Of a stretch of 64,000 nt of DNA, positions 1-10,800 are shown piece by piece. How positions within the stretch are numbered: the stretch's first letter is position 1; the number at the start of each line of letters is the position of its first letter. The stretch comes from Tillandsia leiboldiana (taxonomy: Eukaryota > Streptophyta > Magnoliopsida > Poales > Bromeliaceae): contig CM055077.1 in NCBI GenBank assembly GCA_029204045.2, positions 3,038,137 through 3,102,136 on the forward strand. Direction: 5' to 3'. A model generated the notes under the pieces. The model was not told where the DNA came from. It ran no database searches and was given only the letters and a program-made list of their open reading frames with translations. The position numbers and the translations under genes are program-made.

Positions 1-171
1 TTTGCAAATTATGAATTTGTTCCAGTAAAATTTTAAGAAAAATGATACATGAATTTTGGCCTTTTAAAGAACAATTAGGTATAAGATTTACACCTATATA
101 ATATATATGTGTACATAGCATTGCTCAAAATTTTAGTTATTCAAAATTGTTATTCTAATTATTAATTTTTT

Positions 172-174
<3 letters not shown>

Positions 175-247
<73 letters not shown>
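175..247. repeat. (TA)n microsatellite
   Basis: Uninterrupted TA dinucleotide run in AT-rich DNA. Any open frame here (runs of Tyr-Ile) is an artefact of the repeat. Confidence 0.97.
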
Positions 248-256
<9 letters not shown>

Positions 257-324
257 GTTAACAATAATATAGTTTCCATAAAATTAATATCAAAATAGGC
301 TTTTTTTTTTTAAAAAAAAAGAGT

Positions 325-327
<3 letters not shown>

Positions 328-405
<78 letters not shown>
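328..405. repeat. (TA)n microsatellite at a LINE tail
   Basis: Pure TA run. Read on the minus strand it directly follows the 3' end of the LINE fragment to its right, where a poly-A tail would be expected. Confidence 0.95.
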
Positions 406-408
<3 letters not shown>

Positions 409-497
409 CTTGAGAGAAGGCAGTATGCTGCCATTTCATTCAATTGGGAAATGAACTCAGCTACAGGACTGAGGCCAGAAGGCCTCGAACCCAGGAG

Positions 498-547
<50 letters not shown>

Positions 548-551
548 ACAA
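406..551 (-). mobile_element. LINE 3'-end fragment
   Basis: On the minus strand the terminal motif reads AATGAAATGGCAGCATACTG then CCTTCTCTCAAG. It matches the plus-strand fragment ending at 2797 and the minus-strand LINE ending at 6786, so it is a dispersed family. It is followed by TA repeats and preceded by a long poly-T stretch (A-run at 498-546 on plus). No coding part remains. The assignment to a LINE rests on the third copy, which still carries reverse-transcriptase zinc-binding sequence. Confidence 0.6.
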
Positions 552-1104
552 TTGAATGAAGCATATTTTTAAACTAGACCTTAGAAATTATATATCTCAC
601 AATTTTACATACAGTGATATATATATAGGCAATTTTTTTATTCTTTATTTAATTTATTTATTCATTTACTTTAGTCATATATCTCTCAACCTACACCTCA
701 AGTGTTTTTTCTCTTTTAAAAAATATAATAATAAATTATCAGTTTTATTCGTTATGAAAATAAACTTAGCGACTATGTACCTCCAATATGTTAATGGTGG
801 AATTTAGTATTGTGGGCAATCCCCTGTTTCCCACGTAAACCTCCGCTGCGACATTGAGATGCTCGAAATGCACTTCGATCGTAGGAAGCTCGATTCCAAC
901 ACTGCATGAGCAAGCCCCAAATATTAATTATTTAAAAAATATTATTATTCAGAAAAAAATATTAAAATTTATATAGTATAATTAGAAGCTCTAACTTAAA
1001 ACTTTTGCTTCTACACCTCAATCTCATTTTTTTAGATTCACGTTACCACAAATTCGTGTTGTTTTAAATTAACCTTTTTCTTTTTCTTGACTCACTTGTT
1101 GAAC

Positions 1105-1107
<3 letters not shown>
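552..1107. other. AT-rich intergenic stretch
   Basis: No gene is seen. A short non-AT-rich island at about 826-912 stands out from its surroundings but matches nothing I recognise. Confidence 0.5.

Positions 1108-1181
<74 letters not shown>
1108..1181. repeat. (TA)n microsatellite
   Basis: Pure TA dinucleotide run. Confidence 0.96.
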
Positions 1182-1183
<2 letters not shown>

Positions 1184-1442
1184 AAATATTGAGTTTAAGA
1201 TTGTTAATGCATATATTATTGTGTTCTATAGTAGTTTAAATTTTTAAATTAGTTAAAGTATACATCATTTTAAGTCGACTGACCAATATTTCAAAATTTT
1301 AATTTTATTATCTAATTTTTTAATTTATTTGATTTCAGATGATCGATGGTGCTTTGATTTAAGTCGAACAAAATAAAAAATTAGATAGCTGATTCAAAAT
1401 GATTTATAGTTCAGATATGTTGTTCTGTACAAAGAGTCTCAC

Positions 1443-1750
1443 CGATCGATTCGATCCTTGATCCTCAACAAGAACCTCTCGTTGTCGTCCTCCATGACCC
1501 GCACCAGCCGCTCCAGCAGCGCCTTCTTCTCGCGGAAGTCGAGCTCCGCGACATCGACCTCCCTCCGCTCCCCCTCGGGGAGCGCGAGCATCGCCCGCCG
1601 CACCCGATCGTAGGTGGGGAGCTTCTCGAGCGCCGCCCATTTGAGGGCCTCCTCATCGTCTTCCTCCCTTGATGACCTCGAAAACACGTCCTCTCCCGAC
1701 CGTCTCATTGAAGAGCTCCCGATCTTTATCATCTCCTCTATGTAATCCAT
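1443..1750 (-). CDS. PDR-type ABC transporter G family, first coding exon (partial gene)
   Basis: The minus-strand exon encodes about 102 residues starting MDYIEEMIKIGSSSMRRSGED. It contains the hallmark N-terminal motif of plant full-size ABCG/PDR transporters: DDEEALKWAALEKLPTYDR, then a GEREVDV-like segment, then an LLERLV...EDDNERFLLR segment ending KDRIDR. Family members are plasma-membrane ATP-driven exporters of hormones, waxes or defence compounds, about 1,400 residues long with two NBD-TMD halves; only the cytosolic N-terminus is here. The exon ends at a GT donor (AC at 1441-1442 on plus). No second exon is seen in the 1.4 kb to the left edge, so the rest lies beyond the window or is lost. 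It is very GC-rich against AT-rich surroundings. The substrate cannot be inferred. Confidence 0.85.
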
Positions 1751-1830
1751 CGTCGATGAAATTTATTCTCCTTTTAATAATAAGGGACAAGGAGATTGAG
1801 TTTGTGATAAGAGATGAGAGACCGAGGAGG

Positions 1831-1842
1831 TTTATATATATA
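1831..1842 (-). promoter_or_regulatory. Candidate TATA box of the ABCG gene
   Basis: On the minus strand TATATATATAAA lies about 80 bases upstream of the ABCG start codon. That is a plausible distance for a TATA box plus a short 5' UTR. Simple TA sequence is common here, so this is suggestive only. Confidence 0.45.
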
Positions 1843-1850
1843 GAGAGAGA

Positions 1851-2690
1851 GAAAATAGGTAAGGGACACAAAAAAAATAAAAAAATAAAAAAATAAAGGG
1901 CGGGTTTTTGGTACATTTGAAAAGAGAGATTTTTTTTTTTTTTTTAACGGTCAAAATGGTGACCAACAAATTGTCACGTGTATTCTTTGGGATTGTACAC
2001 TCTAAAAAATTGGTGGATCTTGCATCTTTTATTTTAAAATTCACAAAAAATTAAATAAATAAACTTTTGTAATAATTTAAATTATATCAAAAAATGGAAT
2101 AATTATTAGATTTAGCTGTAAAATTTTGTAGGAATTATATAAATCTAGTTACAATTAAAGCAGTGAATCATATAAACTAATAAAATTATTTAATAAACTA
2201 TTAATTAATTATTTTGATACTAGCTATTAATAAAATAAATTATTTCTTTAATTTAATTTATTTTTTTACCTGTTTTTGGAGTTCCGAATTAAATAGATGT
2301 TGAGATATGAAATAATGATATAAACCTACTTATTTTATTAAAGTGTTACCATCTAATTAGTCAATTATCTCAAATTATTTTAATCATTTTAAATTATTTT
2401 AATCTATTTGAAATAATGATACAATATCGTACGTGTGGAGAGAAAATAACTGATGTAATTTTTAATAAAAAAATATAAATAAGGTGTGACATAAATAAAT
2501 AAAGTAGACATTTGTAATTATAAGCCTCAATATAAAGCAAGAAAAATTGTGGCTAGGGTTGGTAACCTAGAGCATTTTCCATTTCCCATTTCAAGAACCG
2601 TAGCCTAGGTGCGATTCTGACCGAAATCAGACTATTCCGATCGTATTGAATCAGGTTCTATGTCTAGGATCGGTATTTTAATTTTTTGTT
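1851..2690. other. AT-rich intergenic stretch
   Basis: Upstream of the ABCG exon. Beyond possible promoter sequence next to 1850 I see no gene, RNA or clear repeat. Confidence 0.5.
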
Positions 2691-2696
2691 ATTTTA

Positions 2697-2792
2697 TTTT
2701 TTTGAGTCCGACTGTTCTACTGCAGATACCGGCTGCCCAATTGCTGAATTCACTTACGCCATGAATGAAGCGGCAGCATACTGTCTTTCTCT

Positions 2793-2797
<5 letters not shown>
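2697..2797 (+). mobile_element. LINE 3'-end fragment
   Basis: Contains GAATGAAGCGGCAGCATACT then GTCTTTCTCTCAA. This is the same terminal sequence as the reverse complement at 406-500 and the LINE ending at 6786. The expected poly-A tail is replaced by a TA tract. Confidence 0.6.

Positions 2798-2868
<71 letters not shown>
2798..2868. repeat. (TA)n microsatellite at a LINE tail
   Basis: TA run that begins exactly where the LINE fragment ends (CTCAAATATATA). Confidence 0.95.
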
Positions 2869-2869
<1 letters not shown>

Positions 2870-3169
2870 CATCAAAAGGTAAGGGAATTATTTAATACTT
2901 TGACCAGAACTTGACACCCACTTTGCTCTACCTTGGTCACCAAGTTTTGGGTGTGGGGCACAAAATTTTTCTCTGTTTTTTTATGAAAAGGTAAGATGAT
3001 GAGACACTCAACTAATTCAACAAATGTTTTTTTCTTGTGAACTTGGGCAAATGGAAGTGTAGATGGAGAGAATGGAAGGCTAAAATTTACCCAAATGGGA
3101 ATCTTCTTGTTAATTTAGGGGAACTTAAAAGGATAATTATTTATATATTTTTAAAATATTTATAATATT

Positions 3170-3560
3170 TTTAATTTATTATGTTTAGAATGCTAATACT
3201 AAAAGTAGTTTTTTAATACTTCAAGTGCTTTCGAATATATATTTTAGAATTAGATTTTATTAGTGAATGATTAAAAACAGCCATTATTTCTATAGAATTA
3301 TTATTTTATCTTTTTAAATATATTTTTGTAGTGTCGTTAACTTTTTTTTGATTTATTCTTAAATTATAAACAAAAAAAATACTTAAATTTTTTACCTTTT
3401 AAATATATTTTTTTACTGTCGCCAACTTTTCTTATTCGCTCATAATATGTATTTTATCTTTTTAACTCTAATAAAAATTTAATTCGGGTTTAATTATAGA
3501 TGACTTAAAGGGTACTAAGGGTGAGATTATTTTTGAATAATAAAAAAATATACGAGACAT
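3170..3560 (+). repeat. Dispersed AT-rich repeat, copy 1
   Basis: Diverged direct copy of 24040-24430. Shared landmarks in the same order include TTTAGAATGYTAATA, CCATTATTTCTATA, a TACYGTCRCCAA block, a GGRTTTAAT block, and an ending AGTGAG/GGTGAG...TTTTTGAATAA. No coding potential is seen. It could be an old non-autonomous transposon. Confidence 0.6.
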
Positions 3561-3806
3561 ATATTTGAAACAAAAACAAGTAAGGATAAATAAGATATTC
3601 CAAAAATATTTAAGAGTATATATATAGGCAATTATCTCTAATTAAAAATTAAGTATAATTGAAGATACATATAATTACAATTATATATATATAAAAGAAA
3701 TGCATTTATAAAATTTCATCATACGATGAGATTAACTTTAATAAAAAAAATTGCAATAGTCATTAGTCATTTACATTTAATAAAAAGAGTTGTATTTGAT
3801 TTTGCT

Positions 3807-3855
<49 letters not shown>

Positions 3856-4700
3856 CATAGTACAACTCCTATTGCCCTAGCTTTAGTTTAACATTCGTGC
3901 TGGCCAAGATAGAGCAGAGCCATTAATTTGGCCCTGTAGACTTTTTGTGTTTAATAAGCACATGTTCATTGTATGCTTAGTACACCATGCATGTGCTAAT
4001 ATATAGTTGTACAAATTAATATATTTATTTTATCAGAGTAAGGTAAATTTATTTTCGACCTTAAATATCTGTTTTTTTTTTTTTTTTTTTTTTTATCAAA
4101 GAGATAAAAAAATAAAAAATTAATTATTGTCATTTTTTTTATGTTTTAATATATTATTGAGGAAATGTTTAGTGAAATTAATAAAAAAATAGAATAATTC
4201 CAATTTTTAAGGCACTGGCTTTTTATTAAATAAATAGTAGTGTAATTTTTTTTTTATAATTTTAATTTTGAAAATTACTTAGGGATACAGAAACAAGCCT
4301 CACAGTATTTTATTTCCTCAGTAATACTCTACATATATCTAGCAAGTGTTCCTAAAGTGTAGTGTCTCTTAATTTAGATTTTAGAAATTATTTTTACAAT
4401 TTATGATGAGTATTAATTTATCTTTAAATAAAATAACAATAATATTATAATTTAAAAACCATTAAATATGATCGAAACTGTTATATTTTATAAACCGCAC
4501 ATTAATAGTGTTTGATTTTGTACGTTTAAATCCAACTACAATAGTTAAAATTTGTATAAAAAAATTTAACTGTAGCATTTAAAATTATGCTCAAATTTTA
4601 ATTATAATGTATGTACAATTACACTTGCACCCGATCAAACGGGCACGCGGACTTAAAACGGGTCGGGTCGTGGTCATATGGGGTCAAACCCGATCAGATT
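3561..4700. other. AT-rich intergenic stretch with a short (TA)n tract
   Basis: Includes a TA run at about 3813-3850 and T-rich low-complexity sequence. No gene seen. The last ~100 bases, with GGGTCGGGTC-type words, probably belong to the promoter or 5' UTR of the PPR gene. Confidence 0.5.
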
Positions 4701-4762
4701 TGGGTCCGAGATTGGTTCGTTTATACCTAACATAACTACCGCATGGTCCTTATCCTGCTCCC

Positions 4763-6637
4763 ATGGCCTCTCTTCCTCTCCCTCCCACCACTCCAAACCC
4801 ACTCTCGTTCCCAATCCACCCAACCAAAACCCTAAAAAACCACACCCAATCCCCCCAAATCAAGCTCAAAATCCCCCGAATTTTCCGCAAATCCTACCTC
4901 AATCGCATCTCCTCCCTCTCCAAGGAAGGGCTACTGCAACACGCTTTCGATCTTCTTGCTCAAATGGAGTGCGATAACCTCCCCATCGGCCCCGAAATCT
5001 ACGGTGAGCTCCTGCAAGGGTGCCTTTACTGGCGCCTTTTATCGCAAGGTGAGCAAATCCACGCTCGGATCGTCAAAAATGGCGCATTTTTCTGTAAGAA
5101 TGAGTATATGGAGGCCAAATTATTGATCTTTTACGCGAAATGTGATTGCTTGGATGTCGCCGAGGGTTTGTTCCTTCGACAGCGTAAACCCAATGTTTAC
5201 TCATGGGCGGCGATGATCGGATTGCGTAGTAGGCTTGGTGTTCATAGTAAAGCTCTTAGAGGCTTCTGTGATATGTTGGGGGCCGGAGAATTTCCCGATA
5301 ATTTCGTTATCCCTAATGCTCTGAAGGCGAGCTCGGCTCTTCGGTGGGTTTTCTTCGGGAAAGGGATTCATGGGTATGCGTGGAAGATGGGTTTTGCGAT
5401 CTGTGTCTACGTTTTGAGTAGCCTCGTGGATTTTTACGGAAAGTGCGGTGCCTCGGAGGACGCGAGGAATGTGTTCGAGGAAATGCCTGAGAGAAATGTT
5501 ATAAGCTGGAATTCGATGCTCGTCGGTTATGTTCACAATGGCCTAGATGAGGAGGCATTGGAATTGTTCTATGACATGAGGATCGCAGGGGTCGAGCCAA
5601 CTCGGGTTAGCTTTGCTAGCTTTCTTACTGCATCGGCAAATCTAGAAGCTTTCGACGAAGGTATACAAGGCCATGCTATTGCTATACTGAGCGGTTTAGA
5701 GCTTGATAACATCTTAGGAAGCTCTATCATCAATTTCTATTGTAAAGTAGGATTAATTGGCGAGGCGGCAATCATTTTTGATCAGATGGTCGACAGAGAT
5801 GTTGTGACTTGGAACTTGTTGGTATCGGGTTATCTCCAAGATGGGCAGATCGAAAAGGCACTGTATATTTGTCGACAAATGAGAAAGCAAAAACTTAAGT
5901 TCGATTCCGTGACTTTATCATCGATTACTATGGCTTCTGCTTATTCTCGCAAACTCGAACTTGGCAAAGCCGCGCATGGTTATTCGATAAGAAATGGGCT
6001 GGAATCGGAACAAACGGTCACTTGTAGCATCATTGATTTGTATGCAAGTTGTGGGAGGATAGGGCACGCGAGAAAAGCGTTTGATACCGCGAGTTCTAGA
6101 GATTTGGTGTTGTGGAATACAATGATTTCTGGTTATGCACATTATGGCATGAGTGGTGAGGCCTTGAAACTGTTCTACGACATGCAACTCGAAGGTTTAC
6201 CCCCTAATGCGGTATCATGGAATTCGATAATTCTAGGGTTTCTACGAAACGGACAAGTAACTGACGCCCAAGATATGTTCTTGCAAATGCGAGTCACCAA
6301 GGTGAATCCAAATCTAACCACATGGAGTACACTAATCAGTGGTCTCACACAAAACGGGTGTGCGCACGAAGCTATTAGCTGCTATGGACAAATGGAAGAA
6401 GTGGGCCTAAGACTGTGCCCTGCGATCATCGTAGCAGTTCTTTTGGCCTGTATTAGTTCGGTATCGCTAAACCATGGAAGGGTTATACATGGTCAGATCA
6501 TCAAACTCGGGCTTTTGGCGTCCATTTCTGTTGCGACATCTCTTATAGACATGTATTCAAAATGCGGGCAAATGAATACAGTAGAGAGTGTGATCAGACT
6601 GGTTTCGAAAAGCAGCGACTTTTGTACAGTAAAATGA
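4763..6637 (+). CDS. CRR21: CRR21-like pentatricopeptide repeat protein, C-terminally truncated
   Basis: Single-exon ORF of 624 residues, typical of plant PPR genes. The basic, Ser/Thr/Pro-rich first ~45 residues fit a plastid transit peptide. PLS-type PPR motifs run from about residue 45 to the end (for example NVISWNSMLVGYVHNG, DVVTWNLLVSGYLQDG, DLVLWNTMISGYAHYG). From memory it aligns along its length with Arabidopsis CRR21 (IGPEIYGELLQGC, SWAAMIG, GVEPTRV, ELDNILG.S..NFYCKVGLI). CRR21 is a chloroplast RNA-editing factor for ndhD, part of the NDH pathway. CRR21 is about 830 residues; here the protein stops inside a PPR (DMYSKCGQMNTVE then an unrelated tail SKSSDFCTVK), so the last PPRs and the E/E+ module that recruits editing factors are missing. 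It may be a pseudogene or a decoy copy. Confidence 0.85.
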   Translation: MASLPLPPTTPNPLSFPIHPTKTLKNHTQSPQIKLKIPRIFRKSYLNRISSLSKEGLLQHAFDLLAQMECDNLPIGPEIYGELLQGCLYWRLLSQGEQIHARIVKNGAFFCKNEYMEAKLLIFYAKCDCLDVAEGLFLRQRKPNVYSWAAMIGLRSRLGVHSKALRGFCDMLGAGEFPDNFVIPNALKASSALRWVFFGKGIHGYAWKMGFAICVYVLSSLVDFYGKCGASEDARNVFEEMPERNVISWNSMLVGYVHNGLDEEALELFYDMRIAGVEPTRVSFASFLTASANLEAFDEGIQGHAIAILSGLELDNILGSSIINFYCKVGLIGEAAIIFDQMVDRDVVTWNLLVSGYLQDGQIEKALYICRQMRKQKLKFDSVTLSSITMASAYSRKLELGKAAHGYSIRNGLESEQTVTCSIIDLYASCGRIGHARKAFDTASSRDLVLWNTMISGYAHYGMSGEALKLFYDMQLEGLPPNAVSWNSIILGFLRNGQVTDAQDMFLQMRVTKVNPNLTTWSTLISGLTQNGCAHEAISCYGQMEEVGLRLCPAIIVAVLLACISSVSLNHGRVIHGQIIKLGLLASISVATSLIDMYSKCGQMNTVESVIRLVSKSSDFCTVK

Positions 6638-6785
6638 CGTCTATGTGCGCAATGTAATGCTTGCATTTTATTGGACTCCCTGATTTCGTATGAAGAGGAG
6701 AACAGAACAGAAGGAAAACAGATAGCAGAACATGATCAGAGCTCCATGAAAAGTCCATGATTCTGAAGATACAATTCGGAAATCT

Positions 6786-7370
6786 TTTTTTTGAGGAGAA
6801 TGTAGCATGCTACCGCTTCATTCATAAGGGAGATGAATTAGGCAACAAGAGTAGGCCCTGCGTAGCTAAAGTGGAAGTGCAAGCTGAGTCCACGACCCCA
6901 AACAGTCACGAGCCTCCCCATTTAGACATCCCGCCGTCTTCTTGCGCTTGTCAAAAACCCTTCTGTTACGTTCAAGTTATATAGTCCACCAAACCGAAGC
7001 GATCCCCGAGAGCTCCCTATCGCGCATTGAGCCGCCTCTATGACGGGAGAGATTCCAAAGCGAAGCAGCCGTAGGGGAGTAGTTGAGAGTAGCGAAATTC
7101 AGAACAGAGACTTGAAGGATGCTTCTAGTAAATTGACAACCTAAAAAAAGGTGGTCAACCGTCTCTGCCTCATCCAGGCAAAGGACACAATTCGGAAATC
7201 TTGGAACCAAAATGCCGAGAGCAAAGAAAGAGCAATCACCAAGCAATTGCAGAACAATAGGATTCTGGCAATAAAAAATCTAATGTTGTACAAATCCGAC
7301 ATTCGGCTGATGCAGATTCCATAACCGCCGCCACCGAACTGTTGAAAGTGTAAAACACTCTTCATTTTCT
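6786..7370 (-). mobile_element. 5'-truncated LINE with RT zinc-binding (zf-RVT) remnant
   Basis: Minus-strand frames encode a zf-RVT-like segment: CVLCLDEAETVDHLFLGC (CxxC...H...C), preceded in another frame by more of the same domain, so at least one frameshift is present. Downstream it ends with ATGAAGCGGTAGCATGCTAC and an A-run (T-run at 6786-6793 on plus), the normal 3' end of the family. It lies about 150 bp beyond the premature end of the PPR gene. 5' truncation is typical of LINE insertion. Not functional. Confidence 0.75.
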
Positions 7371-7405
7371 TTTACAACAACCTTGTACCATGAGTCACCC
7401 CCACA

Positions 7406-7421
7406 CCCCCCCCCCCCCCCC

Positions 7422-7482
<61 letters not shown>
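7406..7482. repeat. Poly-C/poly-A junction tract
   Basis: A run of about 17 C is followed directly by about 60 A. It could be the tail of a plus-strand retroposon; no body is recognised upstream. Length may be unreliable in the assembly. Confidence 0.8.
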
Positions 7483-7485
<3 letters not shown>

Positions 7486-7796
7486 GAGGATGAGGTCAGG
7501 CCCAAGCCCAACCCAACCCAAGTGGTCGGATAGACAGGCCGACTGGCTCAAGTTTGGAATTCCAGCCCGTGCTGGACAGACAGCTGTCGTTGTTTTGGAT
7601 CACAAAACTCGACAGACAGACAAGCCCGAATTGGGAGCCCACCAGCAGTAGCAGGCACCTGACAGCTTCCGACGGAGAGACAACGAGAGGCAGCGGAGGA
7701 GGTAGAGCTGGAGCGATAGTGAGGCGAGGGCCATAATCCATCCAAACAAAGCAACGTTCCTCGATTTGGATTTGTGGCTCCCTCGACATCCACGAC

Positions 7797-7891
7797 TCCC
7801 CTCCCTTATCCCCCTTCCTCCTCCTCCTCTTCTTCTTCTTCTCCCTCTTTCGCTCTCGTCCTTATCCTAATCCTAATCCTTCATATTCATC
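7797..7891 (+). promoter_or_regulatory. Pyrimidine-rich leader (Y patch) of the BASS gene
   Basis: CTCC/CTT-rich stretch ending just before the ATG, as in many plant 5' UTRs and core promoters. No clear TATA box was found upstream. Confidence 0.45.
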
Positions 7892-10800
7892 ATGGCCTCG
7901 TCCATGGCCTCCGCCTCCGTCTCCAGATTCCTCCTCCACAGAGAGTGTAGAGCACGAGCACGGCATGGCGCGTACCACCTGGGCCCTTGCTCTCCTCCCA
8001 GGATTCCGTGTCAAATCAATATCGGTGCGCGATTCCCTTTTTTGATGCAATTTTACCCAGAAAAAAACAAAAAGGAAAAAGTTCCAAAATGCCTCTGCTC
8101 CCTTGCATACTGCATTTGCAGTTCATTTCGGAAGAGCTGGAAAATTTATATCTGCGTATAGATATACTTGACATGGTATCAGAGGAGAAAAAAATGCGAG
8201 CTTACTTTTGAATCCGGACAAAAATGTTGAGTTTTTTCATAAAATCACTGGGCACTGAATTTACTGAATGTGCAATATCTTTTACTGCTCTGCATGTTTT
8301 TAGGTAGCCTAATGGTTTTTGATTGATTGATAGTAGCTTTTGGGAGCGGATTTGCGGTGCCCGATGGAGGAAGAGAAGGGAGCATTTCTGTTGGCTGCTC
8401 TATGCCTTCGCCGCTTGTTCCTGTTCTGCGGTGTGTTGATGATGATCTGCTGTATTTTTGGAACATGTTTCGCCCTACTGTAGGGTCTACCAATGAGAAT
8501 AGTATCATGCTGAAATATTCCTAATAGCTGCTTTCTGCAGCAGAATTAGAAACACCAAATTGCGAGCTTTTTTTTTTCAAAAATGTGATTTCCTTGCAGT
8601 AATTTTGGTCACTTTTGGTAGTATTACTACTGCAGAGGACTATTAACAAATTTTCTGTCTAGTGTATCTTAATTTCATCTTTCGTTTAATTTGGTTTCAT
8701 TCTCAATCTTAATGGCTATTAATCCTTCCAGGAATCGGCAAGTTTTATGCAAGGCTGAAGCAAATGTTCCTGGGAATGTTCCGGATAATGCTCCTGCTGA
8801 ATTAAGCCAGTATGAGAGGATAATTGAATTGCTAACAACCCTTTTCCCTGTCTGGGTACGATTTCACGTTAATGCTTTAATTTGAGAATTGTATCTAAAA
8901 TCGTTCAAATAATATGTGGCTTCTTTTTGACAGGTCATACTCGGCACAATCATCGGGATATACAAGCCATCTGCGGTAACGCTGCATTTCTTGCTCACGG
9001 CTCACTGTTTTTATAACGATCAATTAGGTTCCTACCTCGAGAATTTTGCTTCTCCCTTTTGTATGCCTGTTTGGCCTAGCTTCCGGAGACAGTTTTCATT
9101 TCTAGAACGGCGACTCTTGCAGAAACAGCCATTATGCAAACAAAAAGTTGTGGCTAAAAGCTAAAATGAGCTTTCGGGCCTCAGAAGAAAAGGCTCCAAT
9201 TTGATCTCCTTATGCTGCTGGAGTAAGCTACCGAGAGGAATTTAGTGATATCCCTACCAGTGCTTATTCGAACAGCTCTTCTTAGACAATACTTTCGCAA
9301 AAGCTTCAGCAAGGGCCAATAAGCTTTTTATTTCATATACTAGCCGCTTAACTTCTTGACTACATCTGCACCGTCAGGTTACCTGGTTGGAGACGGATCT
9401 TTTCACTGTCGGTTTGGGATTCCTGATGCTTTCCATGGGCCTAACTTTGACTTTCGAGGACTTCAGGAGATGTATGAGGAACCCATGGACAGTAAGATAT
9501 TACTTCGTGACCCCTTCATCAAAACACTTACATAATTGCCTGCTAATCTTTATATATCTCTATTTACAGGTAGGTGTGGGATTTCTTGCACAATACTTGA
9601 TCAAACCCATGTTAGGTTTTGCTATTGCAATGGTATTGTTATCTTCTCTCATGCAATCTCACATCTCCGAGATAAACATTTCAGAATTTATAGCCTATTC
9701 CTTTTAGACACTGAATGTTAAGACAAGATTATTCCTTGTTTCGAACAATATACACTAATCGAGGTAATGGAGTGTGTTCAAAATTGTTAGAAGTCCTTTT
9801 ATTTGGTCATTATGTATTATCAAGGATATATTCTCACACGACAGCATTAAGTAGCTCACAGCAGTTTTTCAACACAGTAATTCTTCTAATTCTCTATTCG
9901 TCATCAGTCATCTATCTCTTTTATAAATGTCGAACGAGAGGAGTAGCTTGCCTACAAGGCTTTCAACTTAACATCAGAACTAAGACTTACTAAGCTTTCA
10001 ACCTAACCTCAGAACAAAGACTCGCTAAACCTATTAGCATGTATATCTAAGTGTCTTGAGTAGAAGCTCGTCAGTAGTAACATTGGTATATTTTTTAGTA
10101 CTCGAAAGTTGGCCTGATTCTTTCTTTTTTTCCTCCTCTCTCATCAGTTAAAGCACTCTTTTTGGACCTTTTTTTTTAATAATTTATGCAGACCTTGAAG
10201 TTATCGGCTCCTCTTGCAACTGGTCTTATTTTGGTTTCTTGCTGCCCTGGAGGCCAAGCGTCAAATGTTGCGACTTATATATCGAAAGGAAATGTTGCAC
10301 TTTCAGTTCTTATGACAACGTAAACCTTTGTTTCCTTCCTATATAAATATGGTGATACTACATTTTTCTTCTCTGATACTATAATAGTATTTCTTGTATA
10401 AAAGATGATAGTTGTTGCTATCTGCAGTCAGCTCTATGGATCACTCCGTACACTTTGTTGGGCTCTGCCGTCTGGCCCTAATGAATTTAGTCTGTTCCAG
10501 TTGCTAAGTTAACGAAAATAGTTTCTGGCCTCATAATCATTTAATCAGGAATCAGTCGACAACTTCTTTAGGATTAATGTTAAGTAGATAACAGGTCATA
10601 AGAGACTCCTGATTCTTTCGCTAGCTTTCTCAAATTTGACTCGTTCATCAAAACAATATTATCAGGAACAATGATTGTCATGCCAGTCTGCATAATGGGC
10701 GTTCAGGCCGTGCCAATTGTGCTGTGCTGACTGTTTTGAGTGTGCCATGCATGCATCATGCCACATGCTGTGGCACATAGACGGCGAATTGGAACAAGGT

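Noticed and set aside
466..500. tRNA-derived SINE (GGGTTCGAG box-B-like word on minus)
   Set aside because: No matching A box or body, and the neighbouring sequence belongs to the LINE 3' end.
7496..7793. Minus-strand frames opposite the BASS leader
   Set aside because: Shadow of the pyrimidine-rich 5' region; no conserved motif.
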